Source: Modestobacter sp. VKM Ac-2986 (GTDB taxonomy: Bacteria; Actinomycetota; Actinomycetes; Mycobacteriales; Geodermatophilaceae). From it: a stretch of DNA of 64,000 nt. The DNA is taken from contig NZ_JAPVBH010000007.1 in the NCBI RefSeq assembly GCF_026967795.1, forward strand, positions 272,766-336,765. The letters run 5' to 3'. The notes under the pieces are model-generated. The model searched no databases, was not told where the DNA came from, and saw nothing but the letters and a program-made list of their open reading frames with translations. This document shows, piece after piece, positions 26,098-33,995 of the stretch (the first letter of the stretch is position 1; every line of letters begins with the position of its first letter). Made by a program: the position numbers and the translations under genes.

Positions 26098-26152
26098 GAC
26101 TGTGCACTCAGCGGGTCCGATCCGGCTCACGAGGCCCGCTGAGCGCACAGTC
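26098..26152. repeat. Inverted repeat, element copy 3
   Basis: Arms GACTGTGCACTCAGCGGG (26098-26115) and CCCGCTGAGCGCACAGTC (26135-26152), one mismatch, 19-base loop. It begins 15 bp beyond the stop of the minus-strand RsbP-like gene. Confidence 0.8.
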
Positions 26153-26166
26153 GGCGCCCGCCGCGC

Positions 26167-28458
26167 TCAGGGGTCGCGGGTGAGGGCGAGGAGGGCGATG
26201 TCGTCGGCGCGGTGGGTGCCGGCGAGGTCGGCCAGCAGCCGGTCGCACAGCTCGTCGGGACCGTTCGCGGCGGCCCGGTCAGCGGCCGCCCGCAGCCGCT
26301 CCAGGCCGGCGTCGATGTCGCTGGTGCGGCTCTCCACCAGCCCGTCGGTGAACAGCACCAACGTCGCCCCCGGCGGGACGACGCCGCGCCACTCCACGGC
26401 CGGCGCGGGCGGGGCGCCGAGCATCCGGCTGGGCACCACCGGCAGGAAGCCCGCCCGCCCCTCGGCGACGAGCAGCGGCGGCGGGTGCCCGGCGGAGGCC
26501 ACGTGCAGCACGCCGGAGGGCAGGTCGAGGGTGGCGAACAACGCCGTGGCCATCCGCTGCAGGCCCAGCAGCGGCCAGCTGGCCTGCAGCCGGTCGATGA
26601 CGGCCGCCGGCGCCGGGGCCTCCACCAGCAGCGCCCGGTAGACGCTGCGCAGCTGGCCCATCGTGGCCGCCGCGGTGATGTCGTGGCCGACGACGTCACC
26701 GACCGCGATCGCCACGTGCCCGCCGGGCAGCGGCGCGACGTCGTAGAAGTCACCGCCGATCTCCACCCCGGAGGTCGCCGCCAGGTACCGCACGGCGACC
26801 GTCACGCCGGGCACCGGGGGCGGGGGCGGCGGCAGCAGCGTCGCCTGCAGGGTGTGCGAGGTGCGGGCCTCCAGCTCGTAGCGCTGCGCCTTGGCCATCA
26901 TCAGCGCGACCTGCAGGCCCAGCTGCTCGGCCAGCTCGACGTCGGCGGAGGTGAACGGGCGCCGCCGCCGGTCGACCGCCAGCGTCATCACCCCCAGCGT
27001 GCGGCCCTCGGCGATCAGCGGCACGGCGACCAGGCTGACCAGCTCCAGCGCTCGGGCGGCGGCGACCTCCTCCGCACCGCGCGCCATCGCCGCCAGCTGG
27101 GCCTCGTCGATCGTGGTGAACCACCGGGTGCGCCCCTCGGCCAGCGCCGTCCGGGCCGGTGCAGGCAGGTCGCGGTGCGGCGGCGCCCAGGCGCGCAGCG
27201 CGTCGACGAACCGCTGGCGTGCGGGGTCGCCGTGCCGGGCCACCACCCGCGCCAGGCCGTGCTCGCCGATCAGGTCCAGCACGCACAGGTCGGCCAGCCG
27301 CGGCACGACCATCTCCGCCAGCCGCTCGACGGACTCGGTCACCCCGGTCGCCCGGGCCAGCATCCGGGCGGCGTCGAGCAGGAAACCCGAGCGCTCCGCC
27401 TGGCGGGCGGTCTCCTCGTGCAGCCGGGCCCGCTCGAGCGCCTGCCCGGCCTGCCGGCCCAGCGTGCACAGCAGGTCGACGTCCGCGGTCGCCAGGGACC
27501 GGTGGGCGGTGGGCTCGGCCAGGCTGATCAGGTCGCCGTCGAGCTCGTCGCCGAGGGTGAGCAGCAGCGCGCCGAGGTGGGCGCCGTCGGCGGTCACCGG
27601 GACCACCACGAGGTCGGTGACCCGGGCCTCCGCCGCGGCGGCCGCCAGCGCCGGCCACGCCTCACCGAGCCGCTCGGTCACCGGCACCGTGCGCACCCCG
27701 GAGCTGAGCACCAGGTCGACCCGGCCCGGTGAGGTCTGGTCCAGCGCCTCCAGCAGCGCAGCCGGCACCTTCTCGGACGCGGTGAGCACCGCCGCCGGCT
27801 CGGTGACGTCCGGGCGGGCGGCGTCGACGGCCACGAGCCACAGCGCGGCGCCGGTGGCCCGCACCGCCTGCCGGCTGCGGTGCACCACCACCTGCGCGGC
27901 GTCCTCGGTGGCCACCGCCGCGGCCAGGTCGGAGACGAACCGCTGCAGCGTGCGGGACCGCACCTCCGACGCCTCGGCCGCCCGCTGTGCCGCGAGCAGG
28001 TCGAGCTCGTAGCGGCGGCGGGCGCTCGCCTCGAACAGCGTGGCGCGGACGATCAGCGGCCGCTCGTGCGCATCGCGCACCTCCACCGCGTTGACCAGGC
28101 ACGGCAGCAACGAGCCGTCGGCCCGGACGACGTCGAGCGCGACCTCGCGCGCGGCGCCCTGCATGCGCAGCAGCGGGGTGAGGTGGGCGTCGTGGAACAC
28201 CTGGCCGCCGAGGCTGAGCAGGTCGCGCAGCCGGGTCCGCAGCACCCGCTCGGCCGGCATCCCCAGCCAGCTGCACAGCGTCCGGTTGACCTTCACGATC
28301 GTGCCGTCGGCGAGCATCGACAGGTACCCGCAGGGGGCGTTCTCGTAGAGGTCGGCGGGGTCGTCGTCCAGCAGCTGGTCCAGTGCCTCCCGCACGCCGT
28401 CGTCCAGCCGGTGTTCCCGGGCGACGGGCGGTGCCGCGGTCTCGCGGGAGTCGGTCAC
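26167..28458 (-). CDS. PAS-GAF-SpoIIE (PP2C) phosphatase, RsbP-like
   Basis: 763 residues from GTG 28458, which overlaps the rsbQ stop by 4 bp. The open frame continues upstream antiphase through rsbQ but is not coding there. PAS at about 30-145 (YENAPCGYLSMLADGTIVKVN), a coiled linker, GAF-like domains at about 170-330 and 350-510, and the SpoIIE phosphatase at about 540-763 with GGDFYDV, VGDVVGHDITAAATMGQ, LFTDGLVES and DDIALLAL supplying the metal Asp residues. In Bacillus, RsbP dephosphorylates the STAS antagonist RsbV on energy stress and needs RsbQ. The same pairing here supports that role. Two GAF domains are extra relative to Bacillus RsbP. Confidence 0.92.
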   Translation of the reverse strand: MTDSRETAAPPVAREHRLDDGVREALDQLLDDDPADLYENAPCGYLSMLADGTIVKVNRTLCSWLGMPAERVLRTRLRDLLSLGGQVFHDAHLTPLLRMQGAAREVALDVVRADGSLLPCLVNAVEVRDAHERPLIVRATLFEASARRRYELDLLAAQRAAEASEVRSRTLQRFVSDLAAAVATEDAAQVVVHRSRQAVRATGAALWLVAVDAARPDVTEPAAVLTASEKVPAALLEALDQTSPGRVDLVLSSGVRTVPVTERLGEAWPALAAAAAEARVTDLVVVPVTADGAHLGALLLTLGDELDGDLISLAEPTAHRSLATADVDLLCTLGRQAGQALERARLHEETARQAERSGFLLDAARMLARATGVTESVERLAEMVVPRLADLCVLDLIGEHGLARVVARHGDPARQRFVDALRAWAPPHRDLPAPARTALAEGRTRWFTTIDEAQLAAMARGAEEVAAARALELVSLVAVPLIAEGRTLGVMTLAVDRRRRPFTSADVELAEQLGLQVALMMAKAQRYELEARTSHTLQATLLPPPPPPVPGVTVAVRYLAATSGVEIGGDFYDVAPLPGGHVAIAVGDVVGHDITAAATMGQLRSVYRALLVEAPAPAAVIDRLQASWPLLGLQRMATALFATLDLPSGVLHVASAGHPPPLLVAEGRAGFLPVVPSRMLGAPPAPAVEWRGVVPPGATLVLFTDGLVESRTSDIDAGLERLRAAADRAAANGPDELCDRLLADLAGTHRADDIALLALTRDP

Positions 28459-29270
28459 AACCAGGCCCGGATGGCGGCGGAGGTCTCCTCGGGGGCGCTC
28501 AGATGCGGGCAGTGCCCGGTGGCGGCGAGCTGGACGAACGTCGACCCGGCGACGTGCTCGTGGACGTAGCGGCCGGCGGTGACCGGGGCGATGACGTCCT
28601 CGGAGCACTGCAGCACGAGGGTCGGGACGTCGACGCCGGCCAGGTCGGCCCGGTTGTCGGACAGGAAGGAGATGCGGGCGAACCGGCGGGCGACGTCGGG
28701 GTCGGTGCGGCAGAAGGAGGCGGTCAGCTCGGCGGCCAGCTCGGGCCGGTCGGGGTTGCCCATGACCTCCGGGGCAATGAGCGTGGACCAGGCCAGGTGG
28801 TTGGCGTCCAGGCTCTCCAGCAGCTCGCGGAGCTGGGCCCGGGTGAACCCACCGACGTAACCGTCCTCGTCGTCGTCGACGTAGCGGGCGCTCGGCCCGA
28901 CCATCACCATCGCGCCGATGCGCTCGGGCGCCATCGCGTGGGCCAGCACGCCGATCATGGCGCTCACGGAGTGGCCGACGAAGACGACGTCGGTGAGGTC
29001 CAGCTCGGTGAGCACGTCGACGACGTCGGCGGCGTAGCCGCGCAGCGACCCGTGCCGCTGCGGGTCGTGGGCGGACAGGTCGGAGTTGCCGAAGCCCACG
29101 TGGTCGAAGGTGACCACCTGGTGGTCGGCCTCGAAGCCCGGCGCCACGTACCGCCACATCGCCTGGTCACAGCCGTAGCCGTGCGCGAAGACCATCGGCC
29201 GGGCCCCGGGCGTGCCACTCACACGGACGTCGTTCCGCGCGCGGACGCTCACCTCGGTCACCGTACTCAT
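28455..29270 (-). CDS. rsbQ: RsbQ, alpha/beta hydrolase of the energy-stress pathway
   Basis: 271 residues from ATG 29270 (GGGAGG upstream), matching Bacillus RsbQ length (269). RsbQ-specific features: FAHGYGCDQAMWRYVAPGF, nucleophile Ser in GHSVSAMIGVL, MVGPSARY, NPDRPE with FCRTDPDVARRFA, LQCSEDVIAP with the catalytic Asp, and GHCPHLSAPEET with the catalytic His. RsbQ belongs to the KAI2/D14-like hydrolase group and binds an unknown small hydrophobic ligand, then activates RsbP. The partner phosphatase overlaps its stop codon. A CYP152-type P450 lies 49 bp upstream in the same direction. Confidence 0.93.
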   Translation of the reverse strand: MSTVTEVSVRARNDVRVSGTPGARPMVFAHGYGCDQAMWRYVAPGFEADHQVVTFDHVGFGNSDLSAHDPQRHGSLRGYAADVVDVLTELDLTDVVFVGHSVSAMIGVLAHAMAPERIGAMVMVGPSARYVDDDEDGYVGGFTRAQLRELLESLDANHLAWSTLIAPEVMGNPDRPELAAELTASFCRTDPDVARRFARISFLSDNRADLAGVDVPTLVLQCSEDVIAPVTAGRYVHEHVAGSTFVQLAATGHCPHLSAPEETSAAIRAWL

Positions 29271-29319
29271 CCGCCCTCCCCGCGCACAGCCCCGCCGCGC
29301 CGCCGGTGCCGGGACCCGC

Positions 29320-30567
29320 TCAGCCCGTGCGGACCCCGCTGAGCACCACACCGCTGGCCGGCCGGGCCGGGATGCGGGACAGCGAGATGCCGAGGTCCTG
29401 CGGCGGGAGCCGGTACTCCAGCCGGGCCAATCGGACGGCGAGGGCCGACAGCAGCGCGACGGTGATGTCCTCCCCCGGGCAGCGGTGACCGGTGCGCGGG
29501 TCGCCGGCCCCCTGCGGCACGAGCTCCCAGGCACCGATCTCGCGCACCGCGTCGCCGGCGAGGAACCGCTCGGGCCGGAAGGCGTAGGGCTCGGGGAACA
29601 GCTTCGGGTCATGGTCAGTGCCCCACAGGTCCAGCAGCACCATCGACCCGGCCGGCACGCGCTCGCCGTCCCACTCGACCTCGCGCGGTGAGCGGCCGCC
29701 GATGAAGGGCGCGAACGGGTAGAACCGCCGCACCTCGTGGGCGAAGGCCTCGGCGTAGGCGGCGTCCCCGCTGCGCAGCCGTTCCCGGTTGGCGGGCCAG
29801 CGGTGCAGGGCGTGGGCGGAGAAGCCCACGAACCAGCAGACCGCGACGGTGGGCCGGATGACGTTGAGGACCTCGACCGCGGCCACCCGCGGCTCCAGCA
29901 GCTCGCCGCCGGAGTCGCGGTGCGCCGCCACCGTGGCCAGCACCGAACCCGCGGGCACGGCCCGGGCGCCGGAGCGCACCTCCTCGACGATCCCGGCCAG
30001 CCAGGCCTCCCGCCGCTGCCGCACGCGGCGGGCCCGCCAGTGCCGGGGCGCACCGGTGGCGAAGCCGTCGACCAGGGTGGTGAGGTCGCGGGCCAGGGCC
30101 GGCAGCTCGTCCTCGGTCAGCGGGACGGCGGCCCAGTCGCACACCCCGCGGGTGAGCACCCGGGCGGCCTCGTCCATGAGCACCACCCGGTCCTGCTGCG
30201 CCCAGCGGTGCGCGGCGTCGTCCCAGGCGGTCGTGACCCGGTCGACCAGCGCGGGAACCCCCTCGCCCATCAGCAGGTGCACGAACATCGCCTTGCGCAC
30301 CCGGTGGGCCTCGCCGTCGAGGGTGTGCACGGCGCCGTGGCCGAACAGCGTGCTGACCACCGGCTCGGGCAGCGCACCGCTGCGGCGCACGTGGTCCTCG
30401 TCGTAGACGAACCGCGCGCCGGCCGGGCCCTCGACGGCCAGCGCCTGCCGGAGCGCCACCCGGGTGCGCACGGTGTCGCGCCCGGCCGCACGGCGCCGGT
30501 CGGGCAGCCAGGCGTAGCCCTGGGCGAGCATCGCGATCGACTGGTCCAGGCGGGGACTGCGGGTCAT
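29320..30567 (-). CDS. Cytochrome P450 of CYP152 type (fatty-acid peroxygenase)
   Basis: 415 residues, the CYP152 length. The I-helix region reads NVIRPTVAVCWFVGF, with the Arg-Pro that binds the fatty-acid carboxylate in CYP152 in place of the usual acid-alcohol pair. Further signatures are FVHLLM, RFYPFAPFIGGRSP, and the heme loop PQGAGDPRTGHRCPGED, with the proximal Cys near residue 362. CYP152 enzymes use hydrogen peroxide to hydroxylate or decarboxylate fatty acids in the cytoplasm. The gene sits between a SIR2 protein (33 bp away) and rsbQ (49 bp), probably in one transcript. Product (alpha/beta-hydroxy acid or alkene) cannot be told. Confidence 0.9.
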   Translation of the reverse strand: MTRSPRLDQSIAMLAQGYAWLPDRRRAAGRDTVRTRVALRQALAVEGPAGARFVYDEDHVRRSGALPEPVVSTLFGHGAVHTLDGEAHRVRKAMFVHLLMGEGVPALVDRVTTAWDDAAHRWAQQDRVVLMDEAARVLTRGVCDWAAVPLTEDELPALARDLTTLVDGFATGAPRHWRARRVRQRREAWLAGIVEEVRSGARAVPAGSVLATVAAHRDSGGELLEPRVAAVEVLNVIRPTVAVCWFVGFSAHALHRWPANRERLRSGDAAYAEAFAHEVRRFYPFAPFIGGRSPREVEWDGERVPAGSMVLLDLWGTDHDPKLFPEPYAFRPERFLAGDAVREIGAWELVPQGAGDPRTGHRCPGEDITVALLSALAVRLARLEYRLPPQDLGISLSRIPARPASGVVLSGVRTG

Positions 30568-30600
30568 GGCGCTCCCGTGCCCAGCCCGCCCGCGCGGTAA

Positions 30601-32205
30601 TCAGCCGTCCTGGTGACCCAGCTCCTCCAGCAGCCGGCGCACCTCCTGACCGGCCCAGCTGCGCCCCGACCCCCCGGTCAGCGCGGTGGCGACCTCGCCC
30701 AGCGCGGCGGACAGGGTCCGCTCGCCGGCGTCCAGCAGCCCGCGGTAGGCCGGGTCGAGCAGGTAGCCGGTCGGCCGGCTGGACAGGCAGCCCAGCAGGT
30801 CCAGCAGCACCTCCAGCCGGCGGGCCGCCTCCGGGCCCGGGACGTCGGCGTCGCCCATGGCCACCGTGTCGACGTCGCGCTCCCAGAGCCGGGCGCGCAC
30901 CGCGTCCTCCTGCAGCGCCAGCACGGTGCCGTTGCGCCGGCCGGTCGCCGTCCCCGGGGCGGCGAGCACGCTGCGCACCTGGTGGGCGATCCGGATCAGG
31001 TCGTCGTCGAGCATCGAGGTGCCCACGAAGAGCACGTGCCGGGTCAGCAGCAGGGTCTGCAGCACCCCGGCCAGCGCCGTCCGGTGGTCGCCGAACTCCA
31101 GGTACTGCTCACGGGTGAGGACGACGCTGTCGGGGTGGGCGGCGTCGCCGTGCAGCTTGAGCAGCCACGGCTCGCCCGGCGCGGCCTCCTCGAACGGCAG
31201 CACCCGCAGCGGCCGGCCCACGTCGGCGGCGGCCAGCTCCACCAGCGGGTCGTAGTTGGTGGTGACGTACTCGCGCACCGGCAGCCCGGCGACCAGGGCG
31301 TGGGCCAGCGCGTAGGGGCCGGGGCCGAAGCGCTGCTGGACGTAGGCGGTGAGCTCGTCGCGGCCGAGTTCGCGGGCCAGCAGGGCGGCGGCGTCCTGCG
31401 GCGGCAGGCCGGTCAGCCCGGCGGTGAGCCCCTCGCCCAGACCGGCCCGGTCGGCCAGCTCGTCGAGCAGCGCCTCCCAGGTCGGCCGGCCGGCGGCCGC
31501 GCTCACCCCGGCGCCCACGAAGACGGCGAGCTCGCCGGCCCGGGCGCGGGCACCGAGGTCCTCGGCGACCTCGCGCAGCGCCGCTGGCAGCGCCCAGCCA
31601 CCGCCCTCGCCGCGGCGCACCCGCTGGGCCGCGGCCAGGTCGCTGGGCCGGCGCAGCACCAGGGCGACGTCGTAGCCGTGCTCGGTCGCGGCCTCCCGCA
31701 GGACGGGGAGCAGCTGCTGGAGCAGCGCCCCGCGCCGGCCCGCCGCACCACCCCAGCCGGTGCCCAGCGCGGGCAGGCCGACCAGCCGGCGGGCGCGGCC
31801 GTGCACGGGGCGCTCGACCGGACGCCGGGCCACCGCCGCCAGCGCCTCCCGCGCGCCCTCCAGCAGCCAGCTCAGCCCGCGCCCGTCGTCGTCCTCGTGC
31901 TCCACCGTGTCGACCAGCCAGGCGCGCCGGTTCCCGCAGCCGGGCACCTCCCGCACCCGAGCGCCGGCGTCCCAGGATCCGGCGACGGTGGCGCCCTCGT
32001 CGTCGGAGCAGTCCAGCGCGTCGGCCGGCAGCAGCGGGACCCAGCTGGCGCCCACCCGCATCGCCCGGTCGGTGGGCACCAGGACGTCGTCGCAGGACAG
32101 CCGGGTCAGGTCCGCGCCGACGACGAAGACATGGCCGCCGACGACGGGGACGTGGCCGCCGACGACGGGGTCGTGGCCGCCGACGACGGGGTCGTGGCCG
32201 CTCAC
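30601..32205 (-). CDS. Macro-like/SIR2 fusion protein with N-terminal 7-residue repeats
   Basis: 534 residues from GTG 32205, overlapping the upstream stop by 4 bp. Residues 3-30 are four copies of G-H-x-P/F-V-V-G. A macro-domain-like module follows (about 27-190: FVVGADLTRLSCDDVLVPTD at the start and LVGLPALGTGWGG near 141-153). A SIR2 domain (about 225-440) has FVGAGVSAAAG, TTNYDP (Asn317), LLKLHGD (catalytic His352) and FVGTSMLDDD. All NAD-site residues are present, so NADase or deacylase activity is plausible. SIR2-macro and SIR2-SLOG proteins often act in anti-phage defence by NAD depletion. That role is inference here. Shorter starts after the repeats are possible. Confidence 0.85.
   Translation of the reverse strand: MSGHDPVVGGHDPVVGGHVPVVGGHVFVVGADLTRLSCDDVLVPTDRAMRVGASWVPLLPADALDCSDDEGATVAGSWDAGARVREVPGCGNRRAWLVDTVEHEDDDGRGLSWLLEGAREALAAVARRPVERPVHGRARRLVGLPALGTGWGGAAGRRGALLQQLLPVLREAATEHGYDVALVLRRPSDLAAAQRVRRGEGGGWALPAALREVAEDLGARARAGELAVFVGAGVSAAAGRPTWEALLDELADRAGLGEGLTAGLTGLPPQDAAALLARELGRDELTAYVQQRFGPGPYALAHALVAGLPVREYVTTNYDPLVELAAADVGRPLRVLPFEEAAPGEPWLLKLHGDAAHPDSVVLTREQYLEFGDHRTALAGVLQTLLLTRHVLFVGTSMLDDDLIRIAHQVRSVLAAPGTATGRRNGTVLALQEDAVRARLWERDVDTVAMGDADVPGPEAARRLEVLLDLLGCLSSRPTGYLLDPAYRGLLDAGERTLSAALGEVATALTGGSGRSWAGQEVRRLLEELGHQDG
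32116..32199. repeat. Four tandem 21-bp repeats inside the SIR2-fusion gene
   Basis: In-frame 21-bp units (GGCCACGACCCCGTCGTCGGC type on the coding strand) encode the four heptads at the N-terminus. Units 1 and 2 are nearly identical and units 3 and 4 differ slightly. The last unit merges into the first strand of the macro-like domain, suggesting slippage expansion of that strand. Confidence 0.85.
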
Positions 32206-32858
32206 GGGCGGCCGGGCCGGACGGCGTCCAGCGATGCACCCAGCGCCGCGCGGGTCGCCGCGTAGGCCGGCCGCCGGAACCGGGCCATCGGGCCGTCGGC
32301 GACCAGGCCGGGCGGGGCGTGCAGGACGGCGTCCAGGTGCAGCGGCGGGTCCGGCGGCCCGGTCTGGCGCCCCAGCACCACCCGGGCGAAGGGCTGCTCC
32401 GGTGACCGGCCCACTCGCGCGCCGAGGGAGAACACGCCCGCCGACACCGGGGTCGCCGACAGCAGCACCGGTCCGGCCGGGCTCCGGTAGCCCATGATCG
32501 AGCCGTAGGTGGTGGCCGGGTCGCGGCGCAGCACCGGCACCCGGTGGGTCCACCGGTGCCGGCCGGCCGAGGACAGCAGCAGGTCCACCGGGGTCTCCCC
32601 CGGGGCCCGCAGCGCGAAGCCGAGCAGGTCGGGCAGGCGCGGCGGCAGCCCGGCACCACGGGACAGCCGGACCAGGACCTCGTCGGTGCCGACCCCGTCC
32701 AGCCAGTCGGCACCGCTGGGTCGCAGCAGCCCGGTGCGGACCAGCCGTCCGGTGAGCACCACGCCGCGCGGGTGCATCGGCCGGCCGCCGCGGGCCCGGG
32801 CCAGCAACGCCAGCGGAACGGCGGCCACCCGGCCGGCGACGTCGAGGAGGTCTGCCAT
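32202..32858 (-). CDS. Catalase-like fold protein of unknown function
   Basis: 218 residues from ATG 32858 (a GTG at 32873 adds five residues). The segment VRLSRGAGLPPRLPDLLGFALR (about 66-87) resembles the heme-pocket region of catalase-family proteins, and MHPRGVVLTGRL near residue 28 fits the short actinobacterial relatives often labelled phosphodiesterase. The catalytic His/Asn pair of true catalase is not evident, so enzymatic activity is doubtful. Its stop overlaps the GTG of the SIR2 fusion gene, implying coupled translation and a shared function. Assignment rests on weak motif resemblance. Confidence 0.6.
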   Translation of the reverse strand: MADLLDVAGRVAAVPLALLARARGGRPMHPRGVVLTGRLVRTGLLRPSGADWLDGVGTDEVLVRLSRGAGLPPRLPDLLGFALRAPGETPVDLLLSSAGRHRWTHRVPVLRRDPATTYGSIMGYRSPAGPVLLSATPVSAGVFSLGARVGRSPEQPFARVVLGRQTGPPDPPLHLDAVLHAPPGLVADGPMARFRRPAYAATRAALGASLDAVRPGRP

Positions 32859-32917
32859 GCCCCTGCCGGTCACCCGCAGGAGCCCGGCTCAACCCCGCGT
32901 CCGGGGTGTCGCGACCC

Positions 32918-33022
32918 TCAGTCGCGGGTGGTGCCGCATTCGGTGCAGCGCTTGCGGGCGGCCTCGTTGGGGTGCCTGCAGTTCTCGCAGGTCCAGGTGG
33001 TCCGCTCGATGGTGTCGCTCAT
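32918..33022 (-). CDS. 34-residue RanBP2-type zinc finger protein
   Basis: A short gene (ATG 33022, GGGAGG nine bases upstream) encoding a single zinc finger: W-T-C-x2-C-x3-N-x6-C-x2-C, exactly the RanBP2-type pattern (Trp10, Cys12, Cys15, Asn19, Cys26, Cys29), with a basic A-R-K-R between the Cys pairs. No other domain is present. Such mini-proteins bind single-stranded RNA or protein partners in other organisms. The bacterial role is unknown. It lies 59 bp upstream of the catalase-like gene on the same strand and could be the first gene of that operon. A TAGCCT -10-like element lies about 75 bp upstream. Confidence 0.75.
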   Translation of the reverse strand: MSDTIERTTWTCENCRHPNEAARKRCTECGTTRD

Positions 33023-33180
33023 GGTCGTGCCTCCCAGCCCGCCCGCGGTGTGCCGGCGTCGACGTGCCGACGGGCCAGGGACACCTGTCGGCCCGCCGCG
33101 ACCACGAGGCTAGGCAGCCCCCGTGACGGGAGCGTGACGTGCGGGGAACGACTGGACGGCGACGCGTGGTCGCCGCCGGG

Positions 33181-33819
33181 TCAGCGCAGGGCGGCTGCGC
33201 CGCACCCGCCGCCACCGGCGCTGCACGCGCAGCCACCGCAGCCGGCCGCGGGCGCAGGAGCGGCGGCCTCGCGCGCGGTGAGCACCGCGGAGACGAGGTA
33301 GGCCACCCCGGCCAAGGCGACGACGACGACGGCCAGCACGCGGCCGGCGGTCAGCAGCCCGTCGACGCCGAACACGACCGCGACGACCACGGCGAGGACG
33401 GCCAGCGCTGCGGCACCGGGTGCGGCGAGCGACCGGCGGACGGCGGACAGCGCGGCGAGGGCCGGGAGCGCGAGCACCGCGGCGACGACGAAGACCCAGC
33501 CGGTGGCGGTGGCCGACAGCAGCGCGAGTGCGATCGCCACCGCGCCCAGCCAGGCGGCGCCGGCCCCGGCGACGGCGGCGGTGCGGTCGGCCGCGCCGGT
33601 GCGGGCCGCCCGGAGCACGGTGACCCCGTGGGCGACGGCGGCGACGCCGAGCAGGCCCAGCAGCAGACGCGGACCGCCACCGGACCAGGTGGCCGCCAGG
33701 GCGGCCAGGGCCAGCAGCGCGACGCCCAGCGCGGCCGGGCGCAGCCAGGCGGGGCGGGCCCGGTCGGAGGTCGACGGGGAGGTCCCGGCCAGCCGGCCGG
33801 CGGTCACGGCGTTCGTCAC
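33181..33819 (-). CDS. Multi-pass membrane protein with Cys-rich tail
   Basis: 212 residues from GTG 33819 (AGGGAG nine bases upstream; an ATG six codons earlier has no ribosome site). About six hydrophobic segments (from about 25 to 190) rich in Ala, Leu and Val. The C-terminus is a compact Cys/Gly cluster, C-G-G-C-A-C followed by another Cys, which could bind a metal or form disulfides. Not recognised as a named family. Convergent or independent of neighbours: 158 bp from the zinc finger gene. The following gene, DUF1206, runs the other way from 33996. Confidence 0.7.
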   Translation of the reverse strand: MTNAVTAGRLAGTSPSTSDRARPAWLRPAALGVALLALAALAATWSGGGPRLLLGLLGVAAVAHGVTVLRAARTGAADRTAAVAGAGAAWLGAVAIALALLSATATGWVFVVAAVLALPALAALSAVRRSLAAPGAAALAVLAVVVAVVFGVDGLLTAGRVLAVVVVALAGVAYLVSAVLTAREAAAPAPAAGCGGCACSAGGGGCGAAALR

Positions 33820-33995
33820 GGGGCCAGTCTCCCTCATCCGGCGCCGACGGCGGCGGGCACTCCGGTCGATCGTCGTGCGGCGGTCGGCGCGTCGCCGTGC
33901 GAGGCTGTCCGGCGCCACCGCCGGTGTTCGCCGAGCACGGGCGTCCGTGGCGAGGACGGCTGTCGTCGGGAACGCGGCGGCGGGAGGAGACGGTC

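Noticed and set aside
28459..29157. RsbP-like frame extends upstream to give 996 residues
   Set aside because: The extension is antiphase shadow of rsbQ; GTG 28458 overlaps the rsbQ stop.
29271..30053. rsbQ frame extends upstream to give 532 residues
   Set aside because: It is shadow of the P450 gene with Arg/Pro/Cys composition. ATG 29270 has a good ribosome site and matches RsbQ length.
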